This document shows, in pieces, positions 14,038 through 15,463 of a stretch of DNA of 15,463 bases. Position 1 is the stretch's first letter; every line of letters starts with the position of its first letter. The translations under genes were made by a program, and so were the position numbers. The notes under the pieces were generated by a model, which did not search any database, was not told the DNA's origin, and was given only the letters and a program-made list of their open reading frames with translations. The stretch is from Euryarchaeota archaeon RBG_13_57_23 (GTDB lineage Archaea > Thermoplasmatota > Thermoplasmata > UBA10834): assembly GCA_001800675.1 (NCBI GenBank), contig MGVW01000038.1, forward strand, positions 351 through 15,813, given 5' to 3'.

Positions 14038-15463
14038 ATGGCAGCATTTGCAGACAGGTTCAGAATAAGAGCGCCAGTGCAGATACTCAAGGAGCAGGAC
14101 AAGAAGATGATTCACGAGGCAGCCTTGGACGTCATGGCCTCAGTGGGAGTCCGTATACACAGCAGGGTTGCGCGCCATTCTCTCAGCAAGGCGGGTGCGG
14201 CCGTGGACGAGAAAAATGGGGTCGTGAGGTTCTCGCCTGATCTTGTCAGATCACTGGTCTCGAAGGCGCCGAGCGACATAGTCCTGGCTGGACGCGAGAA
14301 GGAATTTGACCTGCCTGTGGACGGCAGGCACTGCTACTACACAACGGATGGCTGTGGCGTCGCTGTCTGGGACCAGAAATCCCGCACGAGGCGGCTGTCT
14401 GTGATGCAGGACATCAAGAACACCGCGGTCATCGGCGATTACCTTCCTTACTGTAGCATCTACGAGCCGATGGTTGTCCCCTCTGACATTCCAGAGAAAG
14501 TGCACGTGGTCTCCGCAATGAAGGAGGCCTTTGACACTACGAGGAAGCACATAGAGAGCGAGTCCACGACGACCGCAGAGGAGGCCAGGTTACAAGTCAA
14601 GATGGCTTCGGAGATTGTCGGTGGGATCGAGGAACTCAGGAAGAGGCACATAATGTCGGCCATGGTCTGCACGATGTCCCCTCTGACGTTGGACGGGAAC
14701 GCCACAGACGCGGCCATGGTGTGGGCGGAGAACCACGTGCCTGTCCACATCACCGGAATGGCCATGATGGGCGTGAGCGGCCCTGCGACAATTCCCGGGG
14801 ATCTAGTAGTGAATCACGCTGAGACCCTCGCCTTGGCAGCGGCGATACAGGCGCACACGCCGGGCGCTCCTACGATATATGGCTCGGTCCTCTCCAACAT
14901 GGACCCGAGGACCGGCGCGATAAGGTTGGGTTCGGTAGAAGCTCTTATGTTGTGCGTGTACGCGCACGAGATGGCGAAGTACGTCCACCTGCCGTCTGCG
15001 TGCGGCGGGATAGGCTCTAACGCGAAGACACCAGGGCCTCAGAGCGCCCTTGAGAACAGCTCGATGGCCATGGCGGGCGTGTTCATCGGACAGGAAATCA
15101 ACAACGGCATCGGGATGCTCGATTGCTCGACCGTACTATCATACGAACAGATGATAATCGACAATGAGACCGTCGGAAGGGCCTTGGCCTGTGGTCGCGA
15201 GCTGCGTGTGGACAAGGACACCATTCATCTCGACATGATCAAGGAGGTCGGCATCCTCGGCATGGGCAACAAGAAGGGGAGCTACCTCGGAGAAAGGGCC
15301 ACCATGATGGAGGCAAGACAGTTCTTCGAGTCGTTCTTCACAAGCGAGCCCTATGAGCAGTGGCAATTGGCGGGCAAGAAGGACGATCTCACTCTAGCGA
15401 AGGAGAAAGCGGACTGGATACTGAAGAACCATCAGCCCGTCAGGCTCGATAAGGGAACCTCCA
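14038..15463 (+). CDS. MttB-family (trimethylamine methyltransferase-like) protein lacking pyrrolysine, 3' end cut
   Basis: An open frame of 475 codons runs from the ATG with its strong ribosome-binding site to the window edge, with no in-frame stop. It belongs to the MttB superfamily (COG5598, about 480-500 residues), methyltransferases that move a methyl group from a quaternary or tertiary amine to a corrinoid protein. Recognisable parts include the N-terminal ALDVMASVGVRIHS, TTDGCGVAVWD (about 101-111), MAMMGVSGPAT, and the LPSACGGIGSNAKTPGPQ segment (about 317-334), where the pyrrolysine of archaeal MttB should fall. No TAG occurs, so this is a non-pyrrolysine member. Characterised non-pyrrolysine relatives include the glycine betaine methyltransferase MtgB. 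The true substrate cannot be read from the sequence. Only the last few residues and the stop are probably missing. Confidence 0.92.
   Translation, partial: MAAFADRFRIRAPVQILKEQDKKMIHEAALDVMASVGVRIHSRVARHSLSKAGAAVDEKNGVVRFSPDLVRSLVSKAPSDIVLAGREKEFDLPVDGRHCYYTTDGCGVAVWDQKSRTRRLSVMQDIKNTAVIGDYLPYCSIYEPMVVPSDIPEKVHVVSAMKEAFDTTRKHIESESTTTAEEARLQVKMASEIVGGIEELRKRHIMSAMVCTMSPLTLDGNATDAAMVWAENHVPVHITGMAMMGVSGPATIPGDLVVNHAETLALAAAIQAHTPGAPTIYGSVLSNMDPRTGAIRLGSVEALMLCVYAHEMAKYVHLPSACGGIGSNAKTPGPQSALENSSMAMAGVFIGQEINNGIGMLDCSTVLSYEQMIIDNETVGRALACGRELRVDKDTIHLDMIKEVGILGMGNKKGSYLGERATMMEARQFFESFFTSEPYEQWQLAGKKDDLTLAKEKADWILKNHQPVRLDKGTS

Noticed and set aside
13917..14240. Plus-strand frame of 107 codons overlapping the start of the MttB-family gene
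   Set aside because: It is out of frame with the clear MttB reading frame, has no ribosome-binding site and shows no recognisable motif.
1..15463. CRISPR arrays, insertion sequences, tRNA or rRNA genes
   Set aside because: Reading both strands showed no regularly spaced repeats, no transposase motifs, no terminal inverted repeats and no tRNA-like cloverleaf sequence.

Overview
The window looks like chromosomal DNA from an archaeon, most likely a Thermoplasmatota-type lineage. That assignment is an inference. It rests on TATA-like boxes about 26 bases upstream of likely leaderless starts, on T-rich termination tracts, on relatives of the methylamine methyltransferases of methanogens, and on membrane proteins with zinc ribbons and a family of GAF-type sensors that resemble archaeal signalling proteins. 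No tRNA, rRNA, CRISPR array, transposase or phage gene was recognised.

Layout. The left edge holds the 3' end of an ABC-2 transporter permease. It is followed by a monomethylamine methyltransferase (MtmB)-like gene and a three-domain CotA-like multicopper oxidase, all on the + strand. A long minus-strand block (3986-13331) follows: two zinc-ribbon membrane proteins, a GAF-histidine kinase, a 50-residue lysine-rich protein, a DUF4382 surface protein, a frameshifted small membrane protein, an exported PHP metallohydrolase, an aldo/keto reductase with ferredoxin-type clusters, a two-helix membrane protein, a WrbA-like flavoprotein, and two related stand-alone GAF proteins. The right end returns to the + strand with a four-helix membrane protein and an MttB-family methyltransferase that runs off the window.

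The main point of interest is that two members of the pyrrolysine methyltransferase families frame the region and neither contains an in-frame TAG. In the MtmB-like protein the position of pyrrolysine is occupied by methionine (codon 955-957). TAG is an ordinary stop here: 6 of the 15 complete stop codons of the main calls are TAG. This argues that the organism has non-pyrrolysine relatives of these enzymes and that their substrates are probably not the classical methylamines. No corrinoid protein or corrinoid reactivase lies in the window.

The second theme is signalling. Three proteins share an unusual GAF-like module, one fused to a kinase core with degenerate ATP-binding boxes and two standing alone in tandem. 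Many genes appear to have their own promoter, so the minus-strand block is probably not one operon. The multicopper oxidase suggests contact with oxygen or metals at the cell surface, while the flavoprotein and Fe-S reductase suggest intracellular redox metabolism. No direct functional link between these parts can be shown from sequence alone.
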